Notes: a model not told the origin generated them from the letters alone. DNA of 45,810 bases from Psychrobacter sp. (GCA_029267175.1 JARIDJ010000026.1:1-45810); one strand, 5' to 3'; positions 9,249 through 18,869 are shown, counted from the stretch's first letter. Made by a program: numbers and translations.

Positions 9249-9333
9249 AAAGGTCTCTATATTTTTTATTGGATTAAGGGGTAAAAATACTGTGCGTCAT
9301 TGTAACAGTAGATGCTTATAAGTGCTGTACTGA

Positions 9334-10623
9334 CTAGTAATCATTGCTCGCGGCTTGATCCTTGAGCCACTGCATAAACTGCTTGCTATGCTGCTCGCGC
9401 TGGTTATCAGCATACTCATAAAAGCGAGTCTCCGCTAAATTATCCGGTAAATAACTTTGCGCGTAATAGTGATTAGGATAATTATGCGGATAAGCGTAGC
9501 CTGCGCCGTAGCCTTCGTTGCGCATCAGCTTGGTGACGCCATTGCGCAGATGGAGCGGCACAGGAGAGGCGTCTTTTTCAGCCAAGCTCATTGCCGCATT
9601 GATGGCTTTGTAAGTGCTATTACTCTTAGCACTAGTGGCTAAATAAACCACCACCTGCCCTAGAATAATACGCGCCTCAGGCATACCGATAGACTGTACG
9701 CTACGCAGCGCCGCATCAGCGAGCAATAGCGCATTAGGATTGGCATTACCAATATCTTCGCTCGCCAAAATCACTAAACGCCGCGCGATAAAATCAGCAG
9801 GCTCACCGCCAACGAGCATGCGTGCCATCCAGTACAGAGCTGCGTCAGGATCAGAGCCGCGTACCGACTTTATCATCGCTGAGACGATATCATAGTGCTG
9901 CGCGCCATCTCTATCGTAACGCACCAAAGCGCTTTGCGCTACGCGTCCGACAATCTCATTATCAATGATAATAGGGGACTGCTTCGGATCAGCGGTCTGT
10001 ACCGCAAGCTCTAATAAATTCAGCGCCTTTCTAGCATCACCATGCGCAAGTTCACTGATAAAATCTGATGCTTGCAACTCAATATCTAGCGTTTTTAGTA
10101 ACTGATCTTGGTTAATCGCCCGCTGCAAGACTGCGGTTATTTGCTCGCTATCAAGCGGCTGTAGACGATAAACTTGGCAACGCGAAAGCAAAGCATTATT
10201 GACGCTAAAAGAAGGGTTTTCGGTAGTCGCGCCAATTAAAGTAATATCACCCGCTTCTACCGCCCCTAGCAAGGCATCTTGCTGCGCCTTATTAAAACGA
10301 TGAATCTCATCGATAAACACGACTGGCGACGCAAAGCTTAACGAATCATTAGTTTCTAACACTTCGCGTAGCTGTTTGACGCCCGTATTTAGCGCTGAGA
10401 GTGCATGAAAGGGGCGACCGACTGCCTCAGCTAGTAGCATAGCGATAGTGGTCTTGCCAATGCCTGCTTCTCCGTGCAATATAATAGAGGACAGATGGTT
10501 TTGCTCAACCAAACGCCGTAGCGGTGCATCCTTTGCCAATAGATGCTCCTGACCGATGATGTCATCTAAACTAGTAGGGCGCATCCGCTGGGCTAGAGGC
10601 GTATCAGCATGAAAGGCAGGCAT
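9334..10623 (-). CDS. rarA: RarA (MgsA), replication-associated recombination ATPase
   Basis: AAA+ ATPase of the clamp-loader/RuvB-like group that acts at stalled replication forks. The Walker A motif GEAGIGKTT is at residues 51-59, Walker [11 protein letters not shown] at 101-110, and sensor 1 [12 protein letters not shown] follows. The C-terminal part carries the family motifs [19 protein letters not shown] and a late HLRN segment plus [13 protein letters not shown] residues. The length (429 residues) is typical. It lies 85 bases upstream of ribB on the same strand. The spacer between them is too short for a structured leader, so read-through into ribB is possible. Confidence 0.96.
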   Translation of the reverse strand: MPAFHADTPLAQRMRPTSLDDIIGQEHLLAKDAPLRRLVEQNHLSSIILHGEAGIGKTTIAMLLAEAVGRPFHALSALNTGVKQLREVLETNDSLSFASPVVFIDEIHRFNKAQQDALLGAVEAGDITLIGATTENPSFSVNNALLSRCQVYRLQPLDSEQITAVLQRAINQDQLLKTLDIELQASDFISELAHGDARKALNLLELAVQTADPKQSPIIIDNEIVGRVAQSALVRYDRDGAQHYDIVSAMIKSVRGSDPDAALYWMARMLVGGEPADFIARRLVILASEDIGNANPNALLLADAALRSVQSIGMPEARIILGQVVVYLATSAKSNSTYKAINAAMSLAEKDASPVPLHLRNGVTKLMRNEGYGAGYAYPHNYPNHYYAQSYLPDNLAETRFYEYADNQREQHSKQFMQWLKDQAASNDY

Positions 10624-10688
10624 AAAACTCCTAACGCTTACTATGGCGTTTGTTCACTTATAGTCTGAAGTAATCTGCTAGTCTTAAG

Positions 10689-10795
10689 CAGTCAGGACAA
10701 AAAGCAATGGCTCAAAAGACGATTATGGTATTAGATATTAGGGCATATTAACCATTCACAAGTGGACTGATTTTAATTTTTCTGTCCTAATGACT
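10689..10795. repeat. Imperfect inverted-repeat pair (possible small MITE remnant)
   Basis: CAGTCAGGACAAAAA at 10689-10703 faces TTTTCTGTCCTAATGACTG at 10777-10795. The arms agree over CAGTCA and GGACA, with a 3-base gap and one extra base. They enclose about 73 bases of AT-rich, gene-free DNA between divergent rarA and the 10853 gene. No target duplication is evident. Confidence 0.3.
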
Positions 10796-10819
10796 GATAC
10801 AAAATATCGATAATATAAT
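10790..10819 (+). promoter_or_regulatory. Candidate sigma-70 promoter for the 10853 gene
   Basis: A perfect -10 hexamer TATAAT (10814-10819) sits 33 bases before the start codon, with an ATGACT -35-like hexamer (10790-10795) and an 18-base spacer. The -35 overlaps the right arm of the inverted repeat. Confidence 0.45.
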
Positions 10820-10852
10820 GGCTTCAAATTCAGCAAAGGTGTTTTTATACTT

Positions 10853-11419
10853 ATGTCTCGCTATTCTCAACAAAAACGGTCTAAGTTGTTATTTAAATTA
10901 AAGCAGACTTTACCACGCTTTGAGCAGCAGTCGCGCGCTTTGACTGAGGGCGAATGTGTGCTGGCACGTTCGGTATTTGGCGATAGTCTTCAATTGCAAG
11001 ATATACGTCTAAAAACGGCGTGGTGGGTGCTAAAAAATTATGCCGTTAGCCCTAATGGTCATATCTATTTTCATCCTAGCAACTGGATAACCGATTTTAG
11101 CCAAGCGCCTTTAGGCAAACAAAGCTGGCTGATCCATGAGCTTACTCATGTTTGGCAATGGCAACAAGGGCTAAAAGTAGTACGCGGCGCGGTCCTAAAT
11201 CGCCGTTATCGCTATCATTTAAAAGCCGATAAAGCCTTTTTTAATTATGGTATCGAGCAACAAGCAAGAATGGTACAAGATTACTTTATTCGGCGTCAGC
11301 TAGGACAACCTTGTCAAGATTTGGCTGCTTGTATTCCTTTTTTGGCGGCTACTCCTAGAGATTTTAGTGCCAACAACAATAGCAACAGCAACAACAGCGA
11401 GAGTGAGTTCAAGCTTTAG
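10853..11419 (+). CDS. Unassigned protein with HELTH zinc-protease-like motif
   Basis: A 188-residue protein with no signal peptide. A HExxH motif (HELTHVWQ, residues 95-102) follows a segment predicted to hold beta strands (HIYFHPSNWITDF) and an SWLIHELTHVWQWQQG helix. This pattern resembles the DUF4157-like / Vgr-associated putative metallopeptidases, in which HExxH supplies two zinc ligands. A clear third ligand is not obvious; Glu135 in YGIEQQARMVQDYF is a candidate because a downstream E-Q-Q-A helix follows HExxH in such proteins. The last about 15 residues are Asn/Ser-rich. It has its own likely promoter and is followed by a separate lipoprotein gene. Substrate and role are unknown, and activity is not established. 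Confidence 0.75.
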   Translation: MSRYSQQKRSKLLFKLKQTLPRFEQQSRALTEGECVLARSVFGDSLQLQDIRLKTAWWVLKNYAVSPNGHIYFHPSNWITDFSQAPLGKQSWLIHELTHVWQWQQGLKVVRGAVLNRRYRYHLKADKAFFNYGIEQQARMVQDYFIRRQLGQPCQDLAACIPFLAATPRDFSANNNSNSNNSESEFKL

Positions 11420-11582
11420 CCTTCAGCTTACGATTGATAATCGCTATGATTAAGACGAATAAGTCTTTTATAATTAAAAATACACTCCGCGCTAACAAGG
11501 AACAAGTTAGTAAAGCAAAATAGTGGTTTTAGACGCTATTTAGCTATGAGATTTGCGCTGTTAATTAAGGATATATTTTCTG

Positions 11583-12611
11583 ATGTTTAATTTATTACTC
11601 TTTAAGTTTAAGGCTAACGCTGATAATAATCATAAATTGCAAACCCACTCTATTGACGATACAAGCAACAAGGCGGCGAGTCGCCCTAAAGCCTATTATC
11701 GTCAGTCGCTTAATGTATCGGCAGCTCTAATATTAGCAACCTCGCTGCTAGCTGGCTGTCAACCCCCATCTTCGGCAGAAAATGAAACGGCTCAAACTGA
11801 AGAGCAACTAGCGCAAGAGGCAGAAACAGTAGTAAAAAGCGATTCAGCCGCCGCGCACATAAAGCAGCTACAACCGGTATATGTAGAGCAGATGCAAAGG
11901 CTACAACGCCGATTGCAAGCAGAGTATGAGTCCTTGCAGGCCGCTGATATGACCACTAACGATAATGATTTGTTACTTAACGATACGAATGGTACTGAGG
12001 CTACCGAAACCATCAATACTACCGGTGCCAATCAGTCGAAAACCGCTATTAGCAGCTCTGAGCCAAACCTTACTAAGACGGACTCTACTAGCAAAGCTAA
12101 TAATGGAGTCGATAATGATAATGCTAAAAGCACTTTAAATGACGTAAGTACTGAAGCGGACTTATCTGCTAGCACAGAAGTTGGCGCACGTAATTTGACG
12201 GTATTGAGACGTATTAGTGCCGAACCGCGAGAAACCACTATCTTGACAGAAAAGCAAATCATCGATAGTTATCAGCGCACTATTGACGCTCTTTATCAGC
12301 CAGCCTCAAAGCCTCTTAATAGTGAAGAGACGGATACTTTAATCAATATCGCCGCGCTAATACCGCAGTTGTTTGAGCATCCCGAGCTTGCCGATAGATT
12401 GAACGCCAAAAGTCCGGCGCTGGCACGCCTTATTGTGCAGCACCAGATTTGGGAGCAGATAGAAGCGCGGCAAGCCAGTTATATGCAAGAGATGAAAATC
12501 GCTCAGCAGCAAGAATTTGAGAGCTTGATGGCCAAATTTAATGAAACCATCAAAGACTACGATGAACAAATAGCAAAATATGAGCAGACGCTAAAAGAGT
12601 TTGAACAATGA
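11583..12611 (+). CDS. Probable lipoprotein with low-complexity linker and C-terminal coiled coil
   Basis: I do not recognise a family. A hydrophobic segment ending in the lipobox LLAGC (Cys59) predicts lipid anchoring after signal peptidase II, but 45 residues precede the hydrophobic core, far more than usual. Either the leader is unusual or translation starts later; no ATG lies between, and a TTG at residue 19 is the only obvious alternative. After Cys59 come an acidic Gln/Glu-rich segment, a helix (about residues 92-120), a Thr/Asn/Ser-rich linker (about 120-205) and a helical C-terminal domain ending in a Gln/Glu/Lys-rich coiled coil (about 295-342). It is followed by a terminator shared with gltA. 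Confidence 0.8.
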   Translation: MFNLLLFKFKANADNNHKLQTHSIDDTSNKAASRPKAYYRQSLNVSAALILATSLLAGCQPPSSAENETAQTEEQLAQEAETVVKSDSAAAHIKQLQPVYVEQMQRLQRRLQAEYESLQAADMTTNDNDLLLNDTNGTEATETINTTGANQSKTAISSSEPNLTKTDSTSKANNGVDNDNAKSTLNDVSTEADLSASTEVGARNLTVLRRISAEPRETTILTEKQIIDSYQRTIDALYQPASKPLNSEETDTLINIAALIPQLFEHPELADRLNAKSPALARLIVQHQIWEQIEARQASYMQEMKIAQQQEFESLMAKFNETIKDYDEQIAKYEQTLKEFEQ

Positions 12612-12647
12612 GCAGTCATTAGCTTTATTTGATAAACGCTTGAGCAT

Positions 12648-12677
12648 AAAAAATCCTGCACATTGGCAGGATTTTTT
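12648..12677. terminator. Bidirectional terminator between lipoprotein gene and gltA
   Basis: AAAAAATCCTGC (12648-12659) pairs with GCAGGATTTTTT (12666-12677) across a 6-base loop. With A and T tracts on both sides it can serve the two convergent genes. Confidence 0.9.
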
Positions 12678-12698
12678 GAAACTTATAACGACTGCTGC

Positions 12699-13994
12699 TT
12701 ATTTGCGGTCTTCAACTTTGATAAAATCGCGATGCGTAGGGCCTGTGTATAACTGACGTGGGCGACCGATTTTGAACGGTGCGCTATGCATCTCGATCCA
12801 ATGACTGATCCAACCAGAGGTACGAGCCAATGAGAAGATAACCGTAAACATTGACGTTGGAATACCGATAGCTTTTAGGATAATGCCAGAGTAGAAGTCA
12901 ACGTTTGGATACAGATTACGCTCGATGAAGAACGGATCTTCTAAAGCGATTCTTTCAAGCTCCATAGCCAGCTCAAGCTTAGGATCATCGATACCTAGCG
13001 CCTCTAACACTTCATCGCATGCTTTTTTGAGGACTTGAGCACGTGGATCGAAGTTTTTGTAGACACGGTGACCAAAGCCCATTAGTTTGACTTCACGGCT
13101 TTTCACTTTTTCCATGAACTCTGGAACATTCTCAACTGAACCGATCTCATCTAGCATCTCAAGTACTGCTTCGTTAGCGCCGCCATGAGATGGACCCCAA
13201 AGGGCGGCGATACCAGCAGCGATACAAGCGTAAGGGTTTGCGCCAGTAGAGCCGGCTAGGCGTACTGTAGAGGTCGAAGCGTTTTGTTCGTGATCGGCAT
13301 GCAAAGTAAAGATTTTGTCCATGGCATCAGCAAGGATTGGGTTTACTTTGTAATCGACATCAGCAGGAGTGGCAAACATCATGTATAAGAAGTTCTCAGC
13401 GTAGCTAAAGTCGTTACGCGGATACATGAACGGTTCGCCCTGTGAGTACTTATAGCTCATAGCCGCAAGCGTTGGCATTTTTGCGATCAGACGAATAGCG
13501 GTGATCTCGCGATGATCTTCATCGCTAACGTCTAGTTTATCGTGGTAAAAAGCCGATAACGCACCAACCACACCGACCATAATAGCCATCGGATGCGCGT
13601 CGCGGCGGAAACCTTCAAAGAATTTACGTAACTGATCATGAACGCCGGTATGCTTACGAATCTTATCAAAGAAATCCGCTTTTTGTTCACTGTTTGGTAG
13701 CTCGCCATGAATAAGCGCGTATGCGACTTCTAAGTATTCAGCGTTGTTGGCTAACTGATCGATAGGGTAGCCGCGGTATAGTAGCTCGCCTTTACCGCCA
13801 TCGATAAAGGTAATTTTTGACTCAACAGGGGCTGTTACTTTAAAGCCAGGATCATAAGACCAAAAACCTGAATCTTGTAATTCGGCAATATCTATAACAG
13901 GACGACCCAAAGTGCCCTGAATAATAGGAAGTTGGTATTCCTTACCATTTGCGGTTAGTTTGGCTTCATTATTTGACTTAATGTTGTCAGCCAT
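12699..13994 (-). CDS. gltA: Citrate synthase
   Basis: Condenses acetyl-CoA and oxaloacetate to citrate, the entry step of the TCA cycle. At 431 residues it is a type-I (large, typically hexameric) bacterial enzyme. The catalytic regions are present: the His in [15 protein letters not shown], the second His in [14 protein letters not shown], and the Asp in [21 protein letters not shown] strong AGAGGA ribosome-binding site precedes the ATG at 13994. It is transcribed away from the sdh-suc block, from which it is separated by 1 kb without genes. The same gltA/sdh divergent layout is found in Pseudomonas. Confidence 0.98.
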   Translation of the reverse strand: MADNIKSNNEAKLTANGKEYQLPIIQGTLGRPVIDIAELQDSGFWSYDPGFKVTAPVESKITFIDGGKGELLYRGYPIDQLANNAEYLEVAYALIHGELPNSEQKADFFDKIRKHTGVHDQLRKFFEGFRRDAHPMAIMVGVVGALSAFYHDKLDVSDEDHREITAIRLIAKMPTLAAMSYKYSQGEPFMYPRNDFSYAENFLYMMFATPADVDYKVNPILADAMDKIFTLHADHEQNASTSTVRLAGSTGANPYACIAAGIAALWGPSHGGANEAVLEMLDEIGSVENVPEFMEKVKSREVKLMGFGHRVYKNFDPRAQVLKKACDEVLEALGIDDPKLELAMELERIALEDPFFIERNLYPNVDFYSGIILKAIGIPTSMFTVIFSLARTSGWISHWIEMHSAPFKIGRPRQLYTGPTHRDFIKVEDRK

Positions 13995-15013
13995 AATTTC
14001 CTCTCCATTGTATTAGCTTGTTAATGTGAAATTGACGCCAGTGATGACATCATAACGTTTTGAATCGTTCCTGACCAAAAACTTGCCGTCATAGCAAAAA
14101 ATACAAAGCAAACCCTCAGTCTAAACGAGTTGACCAAAAAGACGTTTCTAAAATTAACTACTGCATTATTTGAGCTATATTAGCAGTAATTTAGTAAGAG
14201 TTGAAAAGACTTTTATCAGCAAGCGCCCATTTTATAGGCATTTAAGACAGCTGCAAGGATTATAAGTTGTATCAAAATATGTCCAATCTGTAATTTGAGG
14301 TAAATTTAGCGTTTTGCTAAGACTAGAATAATGCAGACTAACTACAAAAAAACGCCATTAAGAGATAAGTAACATCATAAAACAGTTAGGTTATTGAGCC
14401 TCGTAACAAAGATAGATAAACGGGCAAAAACATACCCTCTATAGCGGTAGACTAAAAGGCTAAATTTATTTTACAGAGTACAGCCTATCAGTATCGACAT
14501 TTATTTAAGCCTTATGATATTGCTATGAGTTAGGTTTTTGTGAAAATAACAACAATAGTCACTATTTAGGGGATAAATTTGTAATTAGTCGTCAGGCATT
14601 TTATAATTGGCACAATTTAACTGGCATAAGCTTTGTTAATGTTGGTGCACGCTTATCGAGATTAGCTATCCGTAATAAGGTTTACTAATGTTTTGTTACG
14701 ATTAAGACGCTAATTTAAAGGTTTAAAAGCGTTTAAGACTTGAATGTTATTGTTATTTATTCTATTTTTAGAATGGTGATCGTGAAGTTGTTCTTAATAA
14801 AGATGACCTTAAGTGTTATCTTTTTTTACGTTTTTAAATAATCGTAAGAGCAGCTCAACCATAATCAGACTATTATGTTTAACAATCACAATGTAACGTG
14901 CATTTAGCAAAGTCAGCTAGCTCTTCCTTATTTTATTCGTTCTACGTAGTGTTAAGTGCGTTTGTTAGACGATTAGCAAACCATAAGCAGCTACTAGATA
15001 TAACCGTAAAAGG
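13995..15013. other. Gene-free divergent spacer between gltA and sdhC (about 1 kb)
   Basis: No convincing coding frame, tRNA or repeat is visible. The segment is AT-rich and must contain the divergent control regions of gltA and the sdh operon. One sigma-70-like pair towards sdhC is TTGAAT (14740-14745) and TATTTT (14763-14768) with a 17-base spacer, but such matches are expected by chance at this base composition. It is unusually long for a spacer in this otherwise compact window. Confidence 0.6.
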
Positions 15014-15403
15014 ATGCCCGCTGTGAAAAGCAACCGACCTATTGATCTGCCTTTAAGCCAAGTGATTACCATAAATGCTAAGTCACCGATTGCAATTGCT
15101 TCGATTATGCATCGTATCTCTGGCATTGTGCTGTTTTTACTTATCCCTGTCATGCTTTGGTTATTACAGACCTCTTTGGCTTCGCCTGAGAGCTTTGCAA
15201 CCGTGTTTGATAATGTGTTAGTGCGTTTTGTAGCATGGATCTTTGTAGCTGCCATCTCTTATCACTTCGTAATGGGTGTAAAGCATCTACTTGCTGATGT
15301 AGGAATGCACGAAGAGCTAAAATCAGGTCGCACTGCGGCAGTGGTTAGCTTTGTGATTGCAGCGATTCTAATTGTCGCGTCATTTGTATGGGTGATGTTC
15401 TAA
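15014..15403 (+). CDS. sdhC: Succinate dehydrogenase cytochrome b556 subunit
   Basis: Membrane anchor subunit of complex II, binding haem b and ubiquinone together with SdhD. Three membrane helices are visible (roughly residues 30-55, 68-90 and 108-128). The IASIMHRISGIVLF segment is the SdhC signature, and the His in SYHFVMGVKHLLAD is the likely haem ligand. The ATG at 15014 follows AAAAGG with almost no spacing, while the in-frame GTG at 15023 (giving VKSNRPIDLP) has a proper 9-base spacing and may be the true start. The stop codon overlaps the sdhD start. Confidence 0.95.
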   Translation: MPAVKSNRPIDLPLSQVITINAKSPIAIASIMHRISGIVLFLLIPVMLWLLQTSLASPESFATVFDNVLVRFVAWIFVAAISYHFVMGVKHLLADVGMHEELKSGRTAAVVSFVIAAILIVASFVWVMF

Positions 15404-15789
15404 TGATAAAAAATAATTCAGGAGTAAAAAGCGCTACTGGTCTTACCGGTTCAGGCTCACGCGATTGGGTAGTACAGCGCTTTGGTGCCGTAGTACTAGC
15501 TACTTATAGCTTAGTATTACTAGGATATTTTTTGACTCATAGCGGTGTAGGCTATGTGGAATGGTCGGCCTTTATTACTAGCTTACCTATGCGTTTATTC
15601 AGTTTAGTCGCCATTATTGCGCTAGCAGGACATGCTTGGGTAGGTATTTGGACGGTTTTGACCGACTATGTCAAATCAAGCGGACTGCGTTTATTATTAC
15701 AAGCCTTGATGGTAGCCGCTATTTTGGTTTACGTATTTTGGGGCATCATGATATTTTGGGGCAATGGCTTCGGAGTTATCGCCGTATAA
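15403..15789 (+). CDS. sdhD: Succinate dehydrogenase membrane anchor subunit
   Basis: Second membrane anchor of complex II. The ATG at 15403 overlaps the sdhC stop in a TAATG arrangement, which indicates translational coupling; an upstream in-frame ATG at 15388 lies within sdhC and is less likely. The protein (128 residues from 15403) has three membrane helices and the SdhD-type segment AGHAWVGIWTVLTDYVKSSG, whose His is the probable haem ligand. It is followed by 280 bases without a gene before sdhA, a longer gap than is typical inside an sdh operon, with no evident terminator. Confidence 0.95.
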   Translation: MIKNNSGVKSATGLTGSGSRDWVVQRFGAVVLATYSLVLLGYFLTHSGVGYVEWSAFITSLPMRLFSLVAIIALAGHAWVGIWTVLTDYVKSSGLRLLLQALMVAAILVYVFWGIMIFWGNGFGVIAV

Positions 15790-16069
15790 TTTTTTGGGCA
15801 ACTTTTAAACAAAGTGGTGGGTCAGCTGGATAGTTTTAAGGTTTTTGATACTTTGCTAAGTAACTTAGTTATGACAGCAGCGCCCACGCTCTAAAAACCG
15901 TTTGGTCAGATTTAATGCTTTAAAAACCGTAGGTTAATAACCATATAACTGACACGGATACTTATATTTTAATCTTATAACAGATAGTAGATAGCCCTTG
16001 TAGTTACTTCGCTGGCATCCTGTATAGATAAAACAGGCGCGAGCATAAACCGGCATTAGGAAAATCATA

Positions 16070-17920
16070 ATGGCAACAAGACAAGATAATACTATTAGCA
16101 ACATCAAAACCCTTAATTACGATGCGGTTATCGTTGGCGGTGGTGGTTCAGGTATGCGTGCCTCTTTGCAATTAGCTGAAGCAGGTATGAATGTTGCGGT
16201 CATCACTAAAGTATTCCCAACACGCTCTCATACTGTTGCCGCTCAGGGCGGTATTGGCGCAAGCCTTGGTAATATGAGTAACGATAACTGGCATTTCCAC
16301 TTTTATGACACTGTAAAAGGCTCAGACTGGTTAGGCGATCAAGACGCTATTGAATATATGTGCCGCGAAGCGCCAAAAGTCGTTTATGAGCTTGAGCACA
16401 TGGGTATGCCTTTTGACCGTAACGAAGACGGTACTATTTATCAGCGTCCGTTTGGTGGTCATACTTCAAACTACGGCGAAAAAGCAGTACAACGTGCTTG
16501 TGCGGCGGCTGATAGAACCGGTCACGCGTTATTGCATACTTTATATCAAAAAAACTTAGAGCAAGGAACTCAGTTCTTTATTGAGTGGATTGCGCTAGAT
16601 TTGATTAAAGACGAAGACGGTAATATCAATGGTGTTGTCGCTCTTGAACAAGAAACAGGCACGGTAGCTGTTTTTCAGTCGCCGATTACAGTACTAGCTA
16701 CTGGCGGCGCGGGTCGTATCTTTGCAGCTTCCACTAATGCTTATATCAATACTGGTGACGGTATCGGTATGGCAGTGCGTGCAGGTGTCCCATTACAAGA
16801 TATGGAGTTTTGGCAATTTCACCCAACCGGTGTCGCCGGAGCTGGCGTACTATTGACCGAAGGGTGCCGCGGTGAAGGTGCTATCTTGCGTAATAAAGAT
16901 GGCGAAGCCTTTATGGAGCGTTACGCCCCAACGGTTAAAGATTTGGCACCGCGTGATTTGGTTTCTCGCTCAATGGACCAAGAGATCAAAGAAGGTCGCG
17001 GCTGTGGACCAAATGGCGATTATATCGTTATGGATATGACCCATTTGGGTGTTGATACCATTATGAAGCGTTTGCCATCGGTATTTGAGATCGGTAAAAA
17101 CTTTGCTAACGTCGATATCACCAAAGAGCCTATCCCAGTTATTCCAACCATTCACTATATGATGGGCGGGATTCCGACGACTATTCATGGTCAGGTCATC
17201 ACTCCTAATCTTGAAGCGGGTCCTAATGAAGAGGGCTTATATGCCGAAGGAACCATCGTCAAAGGTTTGTATGCTATCGGTGAGTGTGCTTGCGTTAGTG
17301 TCCACGGTGCTAACCGTTTAGGCACCAACTCGTTACTGGATTTGGTCGTCTTTGGCCGCGCTGCTGGTAAGCATATCGTTGATGAATATCATCATAACGA
17401 TCATAACTACAAGCCACTTGATACTCACGTTCTAGACTTTACCGTTAGCCGTTTGAATAAGCTTCAACAGTCAACAGAAGGTTATAACGCTCAGGATGTG
17501 GCTGATGAGATCCGCGCTATTATGCAAAAGCACGCTAGTGTGTTCCGTACACAAGCGATGATGGACGAAGGCGTTGAGAAGCTTTTGGCTTTAGGTGAGA
17601 AGATTGACAATATTCATCTTGCCGACAAGTCGCAGGTCTTTAACACTGCTCGTATCGAAGCTTTTGAGGTAATCAATTTATACGAAGTAGCCAAAGCAAC
17701 AATGATCTCAGCAGCTGCTCGTCATGAGAGCCGCGGTGCTCATAGTGTAGCGGATTATGACCGTCCTGAAGATGATGATTATGCGCCAAACGGCCGTAAT
17801 GACCATGACTGGATGAAGCATACCATTTGGTACTCTGATGATAACCGTATTATTTATAAGCCAGTACGTAAAGTTCCATTGACCGTTGATTATATCGAAC
17901 CGAAAGTTCGCGTTTACTAA
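16070..17920 (+). CDS. sdhA: Succinate dehydrogenase flavoprotein subunit
   Basis: Catalytic subunit oxidising succinate to fumarate at the cytoplasmic face of the inner membrane. The FAD-binding motif VIVGGGGSGMRASLQLA is near residues 20-36. The covalent-flavin histidine is His54 in TRSHTVAAQGGIGASLGN. The substrate region with FHPTGVAGAG and ACVSVHGANRLGTNSLLDL is intact. The length of 616 residues is close to the usual about 590, with a slightly longer acidic C-terminal region (YDRPEDDDYAP). An AGGAAAA ribosome-binding site lies before the ATG. Confidence 0.98.
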   Translation: MATRQDNTISNIKTLNYDAVIVGGGGSGMRASLQLAEAGMNVAVITKVFPTRSHTVAAQGGIGASLGNMSNDNWHFHFYDTVKGSDWLGDQDAIEYMCREAPKVVYELEHMGMPFDRNEDGTIYQRPFGGHTSNYGEKAVQRACAAADRTGHALLHTLYQKNLEQGTQFFIEWIALDLIKDEDGNINGVVALEQETGTVAVFQSPITVLATGGAGRIFAASTNAYINTGDGIGMAVRAGVPLQDMEFWQFHPTGVAGAGVLLTEGCRGEGAILRNKDGEAFMERYAPTVKDLAPRDLVSRSMDQEIKEGRGCGPNGDYIVMDMTHLGVDTIMKRLPSVFEIGKNFANVDITKEPIPVIPTIHYMMGGIPTTIHGQVITPNLEAGPNEEGLYAEGTIVKGLYAIGECACVSVHGANRLGTNSLLDLVVFGRAAGKHIVDEYHHNDHNYKPLDTHVLDFTVSRLNKLQQSTEGYNAQDVADEIRAIMQKHASVFRTQAMMDEGVEKLLALGEKIDNIHLADKSQVFNTARIEAFEVINLYEVAKATMISAAARHESRGAHSVADYDRPEDDDYAPNGRNDHDWMKHTIWYSDDNRIIYKPVRKVPLTVDYIEPKVRVY

Positions 17921-18095
17921 TTCGTTATTAGTTGAACTTTACTGGCACTAATAGCTATAAGAGCGTTAGTGCCGCAAAATTATATTTTTAGTTGTTTTAT
18001 GCCGATTACTGCCAGCTACAAGTTACTATCAAGGCTTACGCTAAGATAATGAAGTGCTTGTATGCCAGCCATCACTAAGTGTGGAGTTTAGCAAT

Positions 18096-18806
18096 ATGAG
18101 CCGAGGTACTCGCACCATCGAAATCTATCGCTACGATCCTGACAAGGACGCAGCGCCGCGCATGCAAACTTATACGATTGAGCTATTAGAGTCTGATCGT
18201 ATGTTGCTTGACTTACTATTACGTCTAAAGAAAGAAGATGAAACCATCACTTTCCGCCGTTCATGCCGCGAAGGCATTTGTGGCTCTGACGGTATGAATA
18301 TCAATGGTAAAAACGGCTTAGCATGTCTTATTAACATGAATACGCTACCCGAAAAAATCACTATCCGGCCGCTACCTGGCTTGCCTGTGGTACGTGATTT
18401 AGTAGTAGATATGAATCAGTTCTACGAGCAGTACGAAAAAGTACATCCTTATCTGATCAATGATCAGCCAGCGCCGCCAACGGAGCGTTTGCAGTCTCCT
18501 GAGCAGCGTGAGCAGCTAAATGGTCTGTATGAATGTATTCTTTGTGCTTGTTGTTCAACCAGCTGCCCTTCGTTTTGGTGGAACCCTGATAAGTTCTTAG
18601 GTCCATCAGCATTACTACATGCTTATCGCTTTGTAGCCGATAGCCGTGATAATGATACGCAAGCTCGTTTGGCGCGTTTGGACGATCCGTTTAGTTTATT
18701 CCGTTGCCGCGGTATCATGAACTGCGTATCGGTTTGTCCAAAAGGTCTGAACCCAACCAAAGCTATCGGTCATTTACGTAATATGTTGATTGATCAAGCG
18801 GGTTAA
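18096..18806 (+). CDS. sdhB: Succinate dehydrogenase iron-sulfur subunit
   Basis: Electron-transfer subunit of complex II, linking the flavin to the quinone site. Three cluster motifs are visible: SCREGICGSDGMNINGKNGLAC-type spacing for the 2Fe-2S centre (C-x4-C-x2-C), CILCACCSTSCP for the 4Fe-4S centre, and CRGIMNCVSVCPKGLNP for the 3Fe-4S centre. An in-frame ATG at 18054 adds 14 residues, but the ATG at 18096 has a GGAG ribosome-binding site at good spacing and matches the usual SdhB beginning, so it was chosen (236 residues). It is followed by an intrinsic terminator that ends the sdh operon. Confidence 0.97.
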   Translation: MSRGTRTIEIYRYDPDKDAAPRMQTYTIELLESDRMLLDLLLRLKKEDETITFRRSCREGICGSDGMNINGKNGLACLINMNTLPEKITIRPLPGLPVVRDLVVDMNQFYEQYEKVHPYLINDQPAPPTERLQSPEQREQLNGLYECILCACCSTSCPSFWWNPDKFLGPSALLHAYRFVADSRDNDTQARLARLDDPFSLFRCRGIMNCVSVCPKGLNPTKAIGHLRNMLIDQAG

Positions 18807-18840
18807 TTCTAAGCCAATAGCTTTTATAAGTCACAAAAAA

Positions 18841-18869
18841 ACACCGTCTTAGGTTAAGGCGGTGTTTTT
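18841..18869 (+). terminator. Intrinsic terminator after sdhB
   Basis: An 11-base-pair stem (ACACCGTCTTA at 18841-18851 with TAAGGCGGTGT at 18855-18865, one G-T pair) and a 3-base loop are followed by five T residues. It ends the sdhCDAB transcript, so sucA must have its own promoter. Confidence 0.9.

Noticed and set aside
9249-9333. Possible FMN riboswitch upstream of ribB
   Set aside because: The gap to rarA is only 85 bases and lacks the conserved RFN motifs.
18054-18095. Upstream ATG for sdhB
   Set aside because: The ATG at 18096 has a better ribosome-binding site and matches the family N-terminus.
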